Source: Acanthamoeba sp. SK_2022b (Eukaryota; Discosea; Longamoebia; Acanthamoebidae). From it: DNA of 23,290 nucleotides. The position numbers and the translations under genes were made by a program. This document shows positions 8,692 through 18,912 of the stretch, one piece after another. The number at the start of each line of letters is the position of its first letter. Position 1 is the first letter of the stretch. The notes below the pieces were generated by a model. It was not told where the DNA came from, did no database searches, and worked only from the letters and a program-made list of their open reading frames with translations. The stretch is taken from positions 1-23,290 of the forward strand of contig JANDJZ010000620.1 of the NCBI GenBank assembly GCA_027943245.1, in the 5' to 3' direction.

Positions 8692-10769
8692 ATGGAGACG
8701 CAAGCGGCAAGGCAGGCGCGAGCGTGGCATGGCCGAGCCGGAGCCCCGCCCAGCGCGTCCGCCTCTCAACTGTTCGGCTCACGTCTGGCTCTCACTTCAG
8801 CTGAGTCCACAAGCGATGTGGATTCAATGGACCAGGCGAGCCAGGGAGTGCGAGTGGCTGCCTTCCTCGCCACACGAAATGAAGTGCGGCACGTCACCGC
8901 CACAGCCTCCCTCACTTCGCAGCCGCCCACCCTTTCCGGTATACTCCCCAATTCCAGGACTGCCCATCACGATTTTTTCAGATTTAGTGGCCTCCAATTT
9001 TTTGCTTTTGATTGAAAGCAGCTCAGCGTTTGCTGGTCACAGCCTTATTCTGATAGCGTATTTAAACCTTATGATAAATAAATAATAAATAATACCAGGA
9101 GTGCCCAAACCGGAGGTCTTCGACTCTGTGACGGAGAAGCCCGTGGTGGTGCCGCACGGTCACCGGGCCGAGATTCAGCACCTCGCCTTCGTTCACACCA
9201 GCACAGAGGGTACGACTCAAGCCCTCCTCGACGTCTTGCACAACGCATTAACTTTGTGTCCACAGAGGGCTGGCTGGGCTCCACCGACGGACGCGGAGCG
9301 GCCGTCGTGTCCCGGTTTTCTCTTTCTCCACACACCGAAGAGGTTCCAACCTCTCTCCTCTCTCCTCTCTCTCGCTCTCGCTCTCCTCTACTTGGTGTGT
9401 CTCATAACCCATGTGCTTGTTGTGTATCGCGGCTCGTCGACAAATAATGGCGTGTCCAGGGCTCGTCGGAGGTGCTGTCGCCGCTGCAGTCGATCTCTCT
9501 GCCGCCTCCCTCACCCATCGTCGAGTGGGGCTGGTCGGGTCTCGCCTTCAACCCCTCCTCTTCCTCCTCGGAGCTCATCTCCGTGCGTGACACCTCGTCT
9601 CGTGATGCTGCTGGCGGCGATGAATACGAGGGAGTGAGAGATAGTCTATTTGGCTTACACGACCTCCTTCCTTGGCCATCGTGACCAGTTGGTGCGAGTG
9701 AACTACTTTGGGAGAAGCCTCGAGTGGTTCGAGGCGGATCGCTGCGTGCGCCGGGTCCACACCCTCGGCTGTCCCACTCAGGTGCTCCCTCGCGAGTCGC
9801 TCACCACACGCACATACACACTCACGCACGCGTGCGCGCATATAGAATCGCAACTGACGTGTCGCCACGCGTCGTGCGCAGGCGTCGTTTATGGGAGACC
9901 ATGCGAACCTGGTGGCCGTCGTCGAGGGCAACGACTTGTCCCTGTGGGACGTTCGATCCTCCGAGAAGAACGGCTGCGCCAACCGCGTCACCGTACGCCG
10001 CCGTTTTCTCCCCCCCCTCTCTGGTGTAGCCCAGTTTGACACGAGGGTCTCAATCGATGGAAGGTGGCGGGAGGGCCGTTGCACGGGCTGGCGGTCGGGA
10101 AGGGCAAGAACAGCGGGGCGATCGCCGTGGGCGGGGCCGGGCGTAGCGTGACGCTGGTCGACACCCGTAAGTGGACCCCCCGCAACCGCGCCACCAACCT
10201 CACCAAGTACGAGGTACGTAGCGTTGCCGCCTTCTTCTGTAATTCTTATTTTATTAATTTATTTTAATGTAATTATTAATTTTTATGGTTTTTAAAATAT
10301 TTATAAATATATTTGTCGATGTAGATTTCGTCGGTCCATCTGTCGAGCGTGGCCGAGGACGTGTGCTATGCCGGTGGCGTCGACTCGGAGGTGGTCTGCC
10401 GCAATGTGGGCGCCAAGGGTACGGCTGCTCTACTTCTCCTACAACTTCTATTACTACTCGCGCGCCCTTCCTCATTCTCATTCGGTTCACGCGTGTACAG
10501 TCGTCCAGAAGAAGGAGAACCCAGAGAAGATCTACGGCGGCGGTCACTACGATGGATTCCGCGGCGATGGACGATGGGTGGGACTCCAGTCCACGTACCT
10601 GTCCATCGCTTCCTCATCCTCTTCATCTTCCTCCTCCTCTTCCACCTCGTCTTCATCATCATCACCCTCACCATCCTCAACGATCGGCGATGAGGTGCTG
10701 GTGGGGCACACGGAGCTGGGGAGCATCTACCTGCTCCTCCGCCCCAACGCCCTCGCCGCCCTGCCCTGA
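8692..10769 (+). CDS. WD40-like repeat protein, family not identified
   Basis: Probable beta-propeller scaffold. Exons: 8692-8938, 9099-9209, 9266-9342, 9460-9582, 9689-9781, 9882-9992, 10064-10213, 10325-10418, 10501-10769; phases agree and give 424 residues. Propeller-like blades include HANLVAVVEGNDLSLWDVR, NSGAIAVGGAGRSVTLVDTR and EDVCYAGGVDSEVVCRNV, ending in the DEVLVGHTELGSIYLL strand. Canonical GH...WD spacing is weak, so blades have diverged. A Ser-rich run (10609-10678) interrupts the last blade as a surface loop. The first ATG is used; an in-frame Met about 44 codons later, just before DQASQGVRVAAFL, may be the real start because the intervening residues look like low-quality sequence. 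The exon 3 donor is chosen by frame only and is the least certain junction. It converges on the armadillo-like gene, with 97 bp between stops. Confidence 0.75.
10214..10324 (+). other. AT-rich intron 7 of WD40 gene with 14-bp palindrome
   Basis: After a short GC-rich start, the intron is nearly pure A/T from about 10240 to 10320. It includes a perfect 14-bp palindrome at 10297-10310. It is the most AT-rich intron in this gene. Confidence 0.5.
10609..10678 (+). repeat. coding TCN (Ser) repeat in WD40 gene
   Basis: Degenerate TCC/TCT/TCA/TCG run encoding about 20 serines with a few Thr and Pro, in frame and stop-free. It is the only microsatellite-like tract in this window that lies in an exon. 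A phase-compatible intron removing it was sought and not found. Confidence 0.7.
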
Positions 10770-10866
10770 TTCCATCTTTTCCTTTTGATTGGTTGGTTTG
10801 TTTGTTTGTTTGTGCGCTTCGTCGCTGCGCAGTCGAAACAGCGATCAACAACGAACACTCCGTGGT

Positions 10867-12346
10867 CTACAGTGGCACGCCCAACGCGAATCGCTCGCTG
10901 AGCTCCTGCGGCACTGTCGTTGGCAGTTGCCACGTTGGTCGTCGCCCCCTCCCGACAGAGTCAGAGTCGGCGTCTGCGGGGACGGTCTCTGCTGCGAGGC
11001 CGCGCACGCGGTAGGCGCACAGCTGCAGCAGGGTCGGGGCGTCTACGCCCTGCAGGACCGGTCGCAGCGCCGATAGCGCTTCATCGAGATACTCTGCGAG
11101 CCGGGCGTCGCCGGTGCTCCATCGAACGGCCAGCAGCTCACTCATCAGCGCCTCGCTCTTGAACAGGCTCTGATGCGTGCCTGGCGTGTCCCTCGCCCCC
11201 CCCCCCCAATCAACAATTAGCAAAGGCCATCGGTCCCCCAACCAGCTTAGCAAGCCGGTGGCACATACTGGAGAGAGCTAAGACAGCGTAGATGAAGCCG
11301 CACAGCTGGCGAATGGGCGGGTGCCTCGACGACAGGAGCTCGAAGAACGGCCTGATGAAGGTCCACACCGTGCCAGCGTCGTCTCCCATCTGAGCCACAT
11401 CCTGTGTGGCGCATGCGCGACTGAGGGGAGTGGGACTGCGAGAGCGGAAAGACACAGGGCCGGGCCTACCCGAGGATCGAACTCATCCATGTAGTGGACC
11501 ACGCGATCGAGCACGTCCAGCTCGTTCATGACCTCTTCGCCTGCGCGACGGGGCGTCAGCCTGAGGGCAGTGTGCATAGTGTGGTGGGGGCTTTGGCGCA
11601 TGATGGCGCGACGTACTGTCGAGCGTGAGAAAGGCAAGCGTGACGACGCCCATGTAGCGCACCTCTAACCGCACATCGTCGTTGCGGTAGTCATCCATGA
11701 GATCGACCACGCTCAGCGCGACCTCTATGACAGCCAATTGTCTCCGCATGACGGCTGCGACAACACGCAGAGCTCCAATTAGTAGCGCCTTTGTAGGTGA
11801 GGTAGTGTGAGCAGCGGCAACGTACGGTGGAAGGTCAAGTTCAAAACGCAGTTTATGAGTATGTCCCTATCCAGTGCATCGCCGAGGCTCTGGAATCGCT
11901 GCAGCACCCCGCTGACGGCTTCGGCGACGCCCAGCTCTGCAGCTCTTCCGCGTATGTCGGCTGTCGACATAAATGGTACCATGGTCGCCAGTGAGCAGGT
12001 GGGCGAAAGAAGGGAGGGTACCCAGCTCGAGGTAGGTCGTCAAGCAGCCGAGAGACGAATTGACGGTATCGTGGTCGGTTGACTGCAGCTTCGCGACCGC
12101 CACCTCGAACGCGCCATGTTCACACGAGATACGAGCCAGTTCCTCTTGGTTGCCACGTGTGTTCGAATGGGCCAACCAGGTTGGGGAAAGGCGCCGGGCA
12201 CCTGTGGAGGCCAGGTTCCAAAGACAGCCGAGAGCGCCACTGATCAGTGCCTGGGAGTGCGCATCGTCCACAAGCCCGACTAACAGCGCCACAGTGGGCG
12301 TTGGGCGTGCACGTTTCAAGTAAGTCGATAGTGGCGGCGCAATCAT
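10867..12346 (-). CDS. armadillo/HEAT-like helical repeat protein
   Basis: Alpha-solenoid, probably a protein-binding scaffold; exact family not identified. Exons (minus): 12346-12202, 12144-12022, 11960-11826, 11754-11617, 11540-11470, 11401-11269, 11180-10867; phases agree, 352 residues. ARM-type helices: HSQALISGALGCLWNLAST followed by a helix ending GAFEVAVAKLQ (about residues 25-75), VNSSLGCLTTYLEL, DILINCVLNLTFH, VRLEVRYMGVVTLAFLTLD and IRQLCGFIYAVLALSS. Chain order and the RYMGVVTLAFL helix recall ZYG11-like ARM regions, but that is only an impression. The start is uncertain: this ATG has A at -3, but the first repeat begins almost at once and a TAG lies 15 nt upstream in frame. That TAG could instead be a 3' splice site for an upstream exon, making the protein longer. 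The last ~30 residues are polar and non-repeat. Confidence 0.75.
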
Positions 12347-12713
12347 GTTCGCCCCGGGCTACCCGATCACGGAGCTCCTGTAGGGTAGTGGCCACTTCCT
12401 CTTGTTCCTTCTGACGTTTGTCCACGCAGCAACCAAAGTATTACTGACAGAGCAAATTTAAGGTGTTGCCCGGCACCTGGTTCTGTCCTCAATCCTGACC
12501 ATCATTTTAGTATGGAGTGCCATTACACTGAGTGAGAGCCTGAGTGGCGCCAAGTGTTCACCGTTGTGTGGAAGCGTGGTGTTGTCACTTCAACCACAGG
12601 ACCCAGCGCACCACCGTGTAGACTCGTGTGTGCCCGGCCGTCCAGGAGAAAAACGCGTCAGGATAATAACACGAATGTAATATCTCTTTTTGCTCAATAG
12701 AAAACGGTGTAGG
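12347..12713. other. intergenic region between armadillo-like gene and ABCG stop
   Basis: 367 bp containing the presumed promoter and 5' UTR of the armadillo-like gene and the 3' UTR of the ABCG gene, both leftward. Just upstream of the ATG a minus-strand frame (12425-12350) reads KEQEEVATTLQELRDRV, helix-like, but has no ATG and is out of frame with the downstream ARM exon. No canonical AATAAA follows the ABCG stop. Confidence 0.4.
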
Positions 12714-15509
12714 TTAGCCCTTCTTCCTGCCAGCGGTGAGGCGCAGCATGACATAGGCAATGGTGTGCAGCAAGCAGAATTGCATGAGGAGGAAGAGAAA
12801 CGAGGCCCACAGAGTGCCTTGATTGTTGTTCAGGCTCAGCTTGCTCAGCACTTGATCGCCACCTGCATTATCATTTTGGAGCGAGAGGAGTAAGACTGAG
12901 GCTCTGAACCCGACCTTCGCACAGCGAGGGAAGGCGGAGGCGCACTCGTTGTACAGCTCGACGCAGTGGGATCGCAGGTGAACGTGAGTCCATCGAACTC
13001 GTTTCGTGCCAGAATCTGGAACCCATACTTGAAGAGAGAGAAGTACTTTACCCTGCGCGCAGCCCCCAGGATCAGCAGCGATGCCCGCAGCCAATGGGAA
13101 AAATAGGAGGGGGCAAGCAACGAACCATATGAGCCACTTGGGGATGGAGTCGTCGCTCAAGAAGAAGCCCCCGAGGAGCATCAGGGGAATGAAGACCATT
13201 GGCGCTATCGCATTCGATACATCAATGGAGGGCACGCCCGAACTGACCGCCAGGCCCAGCGAGTGGGCAACCAGCGAGATGGCGATGCAACCCGCGATGA
13301 AGATGAAATACTTGTCGGCCTCGGCTTGGTAGCCCACCATCCAGTAGGAGATGGTGCCGTGTATGACCGGCACGATCGTGAGGAAAGGCAGGTCGGCGAG
13401 CACTTTGGAGAGGTAGTATGTGAGCGTGCTGTAGCTGCCCGTCGAGTGTTCGCGGATGAACACGACGCGCTCGGCGTGGAACGCCACAAGGCAGCCCATC
13501 ATCGGTCCCATGGCCATCGACATCACGATGAAGAACAGCGAACCCTGACGGTCGGTGATGCTCTGCTGGTTGTGGCCGACCTGTTCGTTTCTGTGTGAGC
13601 GCCAGTGACGCGATCAAGGTTAGAGACTCTCAACGAACCTGGAGGTAGAGGAAGCCCACGAGGAAGGCCAAGAACAGGGCCTGAGCGAATTGCGTGGGAA
13701 TTTGCATCGGGTCTCGTGCCTGCATCAGGGAGGCTCGCACGAAGAGCAGGCCCCACCGGTACAGGAAATTGGGACCCGAGGTCACCACAATCTTGGAGAT
13801 GTCTGCACGCTTGGTGTCAATGGCGCCGACCAATGATGAGGAAGAGAGCCAAGCGTACCTTCGTCGTGATTGTGGAGCCGTATCTTCTTGAAGGAGTTGG
13901 TCAAGGTCGTGCGTGCATCTGGCTCGCCTTGGGTCCCGTCCGCGTAGCCACTGCCGTCCTCGGTCAGTTCGGGCAGGTTGTTGTGGGCGCGGAAGGCCGA
14001 GACGAGGTGCTTGAGTCGAGCCTCGCCTTCCTCTTTGCTCGATATGTAGCTGTCCGTCTTCACCAGGTTCACTATGCAGAACAGGAACACTCGGTTAGTG
14101 GGGCGACCCCAGTAATGCGTGGCTCGTGTCGCTTTTGGGGACACGTACTTATATACTCGGCCGGGTTGGTGTACTTAGGGCACTTGTAGCCTAGGCTGGC
14201 AAAGTAAGGGACCACCTCTTTGGTGGGTCCATTGTAGACCATGTGCCCGTCGGCCAACAGCATCAGCCGATCAAACTTGAAAAACATGTCCGTGCTGTAG
14301 ACGGAGGAGAGAGCGTGTTATCACTCTGTCAAGTTGAGGCCGACGAGAGATGCACAAACCTGGGTTGATGGATGGTGGTAATGATGGTACGGCCAATGGA
14401 GGTCAAGTGCTTCAGCTTATCCACCAACGAGTAGGACGTTGATGAGTCCAGGCCTGTTGTCGTGATCACAATGGAGAAGTAGGCTCGCCCATTAGAAAAA
14501 CGCCAACCGATCTGGAAAACCCTAATAAAAAGGTGAGGAACGAAACCTGAGGTGGGCTCATCTAGGAACAGGATCGAGGGGTCAGTGATCATCTCCATGC
14601 CAATGCTCACTCGCTTCCGTTGACCTCCCGAGATGCCGCGACTTTCCGCGTTGCCGATCCTGGTGTTCTGGCACTTTTCCAGTCCCAGCTGTTTCGGCGA
14701 GGCAACGGTCAGGCAGGAGAGCTCAAACTGCGATTCTAGAGGAGAAAGGACCCACCTCTTCAATTAGAGCGTCGACCTTTGCCTTCTTGTTAGGTTCGGC
14801 GAACGGCAGTTTGAGCTGAGCAGAGAACCAGAAGGTCTCTCGAGGCGTCAACATGGGATACATGACGTCATCCTGAATGAATGTATCCGGGTTAGGGTCA
14901 GGCAAGTACGCATATCAATATTAATATCTATCTATTTTCCAATATAAATAGAGTACAAACAAAATCAATAATGAGATAGGGCACCTGCATAACGTAGGAG
15001 CTGAGGCGCTGCCACCGTCGACTGGAGAACTGCTCCTTGGGGATGTTGTTGATGGTGAGCGAGCCCTTGACCTTGCCGCGCTGCACCCGATTGGCGAGGA
15101 GGTTGAGTAGTGTGGTCTTGCCGGCGCCTGTGTTTGTTCCGCTCAGATGGAGTCCCTGTCTGGTCGCGGGCGGAGGGAGAGTACCGGAAGGACCCATGAT
15201 GGCGGTGACTTCGCCTGGTCGCAGCTCGCCGTGGAGATCCTTGAGGAGGGTCAAGTGCGACTTTTGGAAAGGGTTCTTGCCCTTGCGCACCTTGACGGAG
15301 AAGAAGAGGTTTTTGAAGGCTAGTGTCACTGGCAGGAAGCTGGCCTGCTGTGTCAATTTGAGATCGGATAAGCTGGTGGAAGAACGTGATACAAAGCCAC
15401 CCACTTCGTCTGTCTCGCTCTCATCTGTCTGGTGGCCCTTTTGATGAGGCTCGTCGGAATCACTGCTGGCGAGTGAACCTTGTTCCACATCGTAGTTTTG
15501 GTTCTGCAT
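12714..15509 (-). CDS. ABC transporter, subfamily G half-transporter
   Basis: ATP-driven membrane exporter with reverse order, nucleotide-binding domain first and membrane domain second; acts as a dimer. Exons (minus): 15509-15185, 15127-14985, 14872-14756, 14688-14547, 14453-14360, 14294-14149, 14071-13859, 13802-13639, 13580-13126, 13052-12910, 12862-12714; 696 residues, typical for ABCG. After an acidic Ser-rich N-tail: Walker A GPSGAGKT (106-113), signature ISGGQ (214-218), Walker B ILFLDEP (234-240), D-loop GLDSS and H-loop His271. NPAEYI ends the linker. Membrane segments lie from about residue 430: [45 protein letters not shown], an Ile/Ala-rich helix, and a C-terminal [15 protein letters not shown] helix, with the extracellular [10 protein letters not shown] loop before it. 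Every nucleotide motif is intact, so activity is expected; the substrate cannot be read. Walker A and Walker B are both interrupted by introns. Confidence 0.95.
15128..15184 (-). other. 57-nt frame-preserving intron splitting the ABCG Walker A motif
   Basis: The intron begins GTACTC and ends ACACAG on the sense strand. It falls after the first base of the fourth Walker A residue (Gly109). It is 19 codons long with no stop, so unspliced message would encode a full-length protein with 19 extra residues in the P-loop. The perfect motif GPSGAGKT appears only after removal, which confirms the intron. Confidence 0.92.
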
Positions 15510-16129
15510 CCAACTCTTGAACCGCCGTTCCGCGCGTTTGAATTTAAAAATTCATATAAGAGATATTTGTTTTTCATCCAATCATTTTTCGAATGTAACC
15601 CTGACTTTAACCCAATGGCCACATTTAACATCTTTCCTTTTGGGGCTTCTATAGATAATTTTTACAAGAATTCTTCCCTATGTTCTTAAAAAACGAAACG
15701 ACACGAGGAGCGAGACTGCCAAGCATTCTGGTCCTGCTTCACATAGCATAGATGCTTTGCAATGTTCACGGTATCAGAACATGTGGTGTACTAATTTGTC
15801 GTGGCTTGGGCCCTCTGGGCTATTGGGAACTTGGTGTGACAGTCGACAGAAAAGGACGCGTCGTGAAGTCGTGTGAAGTTAGGGCGGCTGCCTCGGCTGT
15901 TTCTCCTCTCGTCCTCCCGCCAACGCACGCCTCTTTGCTGATATTACTTCAACCGCACGACATCGACACCAGCCCGCACTCACTCTTTCTCGCTCGCGCC
16001 CGTCCACCCCCTCAACCGACCATCCCATCCTGCTCTCTGCTCCAGCGGCTAGTAACCCACACAAGCTCCCACAAAAGCAATCATACACACAACACACCAC
16101 ATCGCTGGCCAAAGGAGAGGAGAGCAAAG
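15510..16129. promoter_or_regulatory. divergent intergenic region between ABCG and the 79-residue ORF
   Basis: 620 bp. The half next to ABCG (about 15540-15690) is AT-rich; the right part (about 15890-16060) is strongly C/T-rich on the plus strand, resembling a pyrimidine-rich promoter or 5' UTR. A plus-strand open frame runs through to the downstream ATG, but its residues look non-coding. I see no RNA gene. Confidence 0.45.
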
Positions 16130-16369
16130 ATGGAGAGCGACATGATTTTCCTGCTGGACGCCAAGAAGGCTCAGCACAAGGCTGTTAACGGTCGTCGTGA
16201 CCGCTCGGCGTCTCTGCCCTCGACCTCCTACGCGGCCCTGTTTGGTTCCTCTACGCCTTTCCTTTCGCCGCCGCGACGAGCCTCCTTCTTCAACACCTAC
16301 GTGGAGCGAAGTGCCATGACGAGGGCTCATGACGACGACAGCGCGTTCCCTTCGCCCAGCTTCCTGTGA
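16130..16369 (+). CDS. possible small orphan protein, 79 residues
   Basis: Not recognised. The ATG has a good context (AAAG before it) after a pyrimidine-rich leader, and the first residues (MESDMIFLLDAKKAQHKA) look protein-like. The remainder is Ser/Arg/Pro-rich (RRDRSASLPSTSYAALFGSS, SPPRRASFF) with RRDRS- and RRAS-type basophilic kinase-like sites, and it ends in SPSFL. There is no signal peptide, membrane segment or known domain. It may be a real small phosphoprotein, a 5' exon of a longer transcript, or an unused frame in GC-rich DNA. It lies between the ABCG promoter and RPB11, same strand as RPB11. Confidence 0.35.
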   Translation: MESDMIFLLDAKKAQHKAVNGRRDRSASLPSTSYAALFGSSTPFLSPPRRASFFNTYVERSAMTRAHDDDSAFPSPSFL

Positions 16370-16785
16370 ACAACAGCGAGCCCGCCGTGCTCGAAAGTCG
16401 CTCGCGACAGTACAGTACTCCAGCACGGTGGAGCAGCCTTGGACGGCGTCGGAGGCGCTCACCGAACGAGATCCTCATCCTGCTTCTTACTTCCTTCTTC
16501 GACCGCGGCACGTTTTCTATGCCCTTCGCGTCGTGCGCGAGTACAGCACAAGCCACGCACCCAACCCAACAAGCAACCCCCCATCTGCATCCTGATCTCG
16601 TACTGTACAAAGATGTAACATAGTGAACAAAAGGGTTCCAACCTTTCGCTTGCTGTCCCTGAATAGGCCAAGTTGTGCCTTGCTCGGCTGTCCCTTCGCT
16701 GAGGTGTCAAGCGTCGACAAAAACGAATCGAAGTGCAAAAAGCAAAGGCCTGCGCTAGATTATTGTCGTTTTGGTTTACAGCAGG
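16370..16785. other. gap between the 79-residue ORF and RPB11
   Basis: 416 bp presumed to hold the 3' UTR of the small ORF and the RPB11 promoter and leader. Open frames on both strands here are shadows without recognisable protein character. No hexamer AATAAA, tRNA or repeat is present. Confidence 0.4.
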
Positions 16786-17400
16786 ATGAACAAGCCCGAA
16801 TCACACGAACTCTTCGTGCTCAAAGAGGGAGAGAAGAAGTAACAGGCTTTCTTTCGCACGAAGCTCTTTTTTGTGCACCCTCTGCCTGCCCCCCAACTAA
16901 ATCACACACCCCCTCCCCAAATCTCATGCACGCAGGATTTCCTACCTGCCGGACACCAAGATCCAAAATGCGGCCACGTTCAACATAGAGAAGGAGGATC
17001 ACACTATCGGCAACCTTCTGCGCATGTGCGTTCTGTCTCAGCAACCAATTCCATCGCTATTGCTATTTATTTATTTCCCGGGAGCAGGCAGCTCTTGTCC
17101 GACCCCGACGTCGTGTTTGCGGGCTACAAGGTGCCCCATCCGCTCAAGCACACCACCGTCGTCAAAGTGCAGACCAACCACAACTCTTCTCCCGGTACGC
17201 ATTGGCACGCACGCACCTACGCACAACGAGCAGCCGCGCCTGGCTCATGTGTTTGTGCGCGTGCGTGTTTGGCGTGGCCAGTGGCGGCGATGACGAACGC
17301 GCTCACGGACCTGCTGGGCGAGTTCAACCTGCTCACCGAGCGATTCAACGCCGCGCTCGAGAAGCACCAGCCCAGCACCTCTGCCTACTACGACGAGTAG
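16786..17400 (+). CDS. POLR2J: DNA-directed RNA polymerase II subunit RPB11
   Basis: Pol II subunit that pairs with RPB3 in the alpha-like assembly platform; nuclear. Exons: 16786-16838, 16936-17025, 17088-17194, 17282-17400; phases agree, 122 residues (human 117). The 53-nt first exon gives [18 protein letters not shown], the expected RPB11 N-terminus. Then [19 protein letters not shown], the L/dimerisation signature of the RPB11/RPC19 group, is followed by [20 protein letters not shown], a [17 protein letters not shown] helix and an acidic STSAYYDE tail. The absence of any extra N-terminal extension and the KVPHPL block favour RPB11 over RPC19. The stop is 115 bp from the convergent mPGES-2-like stop. 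Confidence 0.96.
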
Positions 17401-17515
17401 TCGTGGTCTCTCTTACTCTCTGTCCTTCTTCTACTTTCTGGTACATACTGTCTACAACAAGAATCTTCTTCATCGCCACCATCGCTTCCACAACATCACG
17501 TCATCATCTTCATCA

Positions 17516-18863
17516 TCATGGATTCCTTGCCGCTGTTTGCTGCGCGTCGGCGTCGCTCTGGGGAGAGGTGAGGCGCTGCATGCGCTGGTACCAGGCGGGA
17601 AGGCTCGGGCGGGCGTGTGCGAGCGCGTACTGGCCCGTCTCCTCGTCGGCCACGCTCCGCAGCACGCCGTAGAGGTGCACGTCCACCAGCCCCGGCTGGC
17701 TCCCGCCAAAGAACTCCCGCTCGCCTGTGTGTGTCGTGTGTGGTGGGCGTGTGCGGATCAGGCTGTGTATGTGTGTGTGTGTTGGATTGAGGGGGGGGGG
17801 GCTACCGAGGAGAGCGCAGTAGGCGTCGAGCTCGCGAATGAGGGCGAGGCGGAGGTCGTCGCCGTAGACGCCGCGAAGGAGGCGCCTGGTGTTCTTCCAC
17901 TGCCACCACAGCGCCAGGGCGGCGAACGGCGGCGCGGTCACGCGCTCCCACACGCTCAGATTGCTCGCCTGCCGTGGCAGCGAGGCCACATGATCAGCCG
18001 AGAGAGTGCGCTGCGCCGGACAAACGCGGGCGTGGTGAGCTTACCTGGCGAAGCGGGCGCACGGTGCGGCTGGCCGAGCGCAGCGTGGCGTAGCGATCGG
18101 CCTGGACCAGCTGCATGAGATTCTGGTCGATGTGGTACATCAGATCGGACCTGCGTGCAGCCACAGCGTTAGACGCGCGCAAGGGGTGGTGGGTGGAGAG
18201 GCGTACGTGCGAGTGGATTCCTCGCGAGAGGGTTGGACCGGGTTGTTTCGGTTGCGGTAGAGCTCGAGGAGTAGGATCGTGTGCACCGCCACAGACACCT
18301 CGCGCTGCGTGTACATAACGTAGCGTTAAGTTTTTTATTTATTTATTTATTTTAATATTATTTTATTTATTTTTACGTGGTGCGAGTAGCGTGCGAATTT
18401 GGCGGCGTACGTTGTTGATGAGGAGGAGGGGCATCTGCTTGGCCTTTCGCTGGTCGGGCGGGCAGGGCAGTTGCTTCTTGTTCAACGGATTCACCTCGGT
18501 GGTCTTGTACTTGAGCTTATGCAAGTCCTGCACGGGACACGAAACGCGATGGGCCCATGCGACATCGGATCCGTGGCATCGCTCGGTGAGGCTGCAGTGG
18601 GGCGGTGTACCAAGTAAGAGCGAACTTGGGCGGACGCGGGCTGGTAGCTGTATTGATACAACTCGATCTGGAGATCCTGTTTTTTAACATTAATTAATTA
18701 ATTATAATGAAAAATGAGATTTTAAATGATAATAAATAATAAATAATAGTAAATAAAAAAACAAAACAAAGAGCACGGAGGAGGAGAGGTTGTACGTTCT
18801 TGTCCTCAGGAAGGAAGCGAACGTCGTGAACGGTGAATGGGAGCACACGATCATGGCCTGCCA

Positions 18864-18912
<49 letters not shown>

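Noticed and set aside
12714..13526. Continuous reading of ABCG exons 9 to 11
   Set aside because: Removing 13053-13125 (GTTCGT...GCGCAG) restores [18 protein letters not shown], the expected ABCG segment; the read-through frame loses the [10 protein letters not shown] loop.
15752..16129. N-terminal extension of the 79-residue ORF
   Set aside because: Residues upstream of the 16130 ATG are pyrimidine-rich leader translated by chance, with no protein character.
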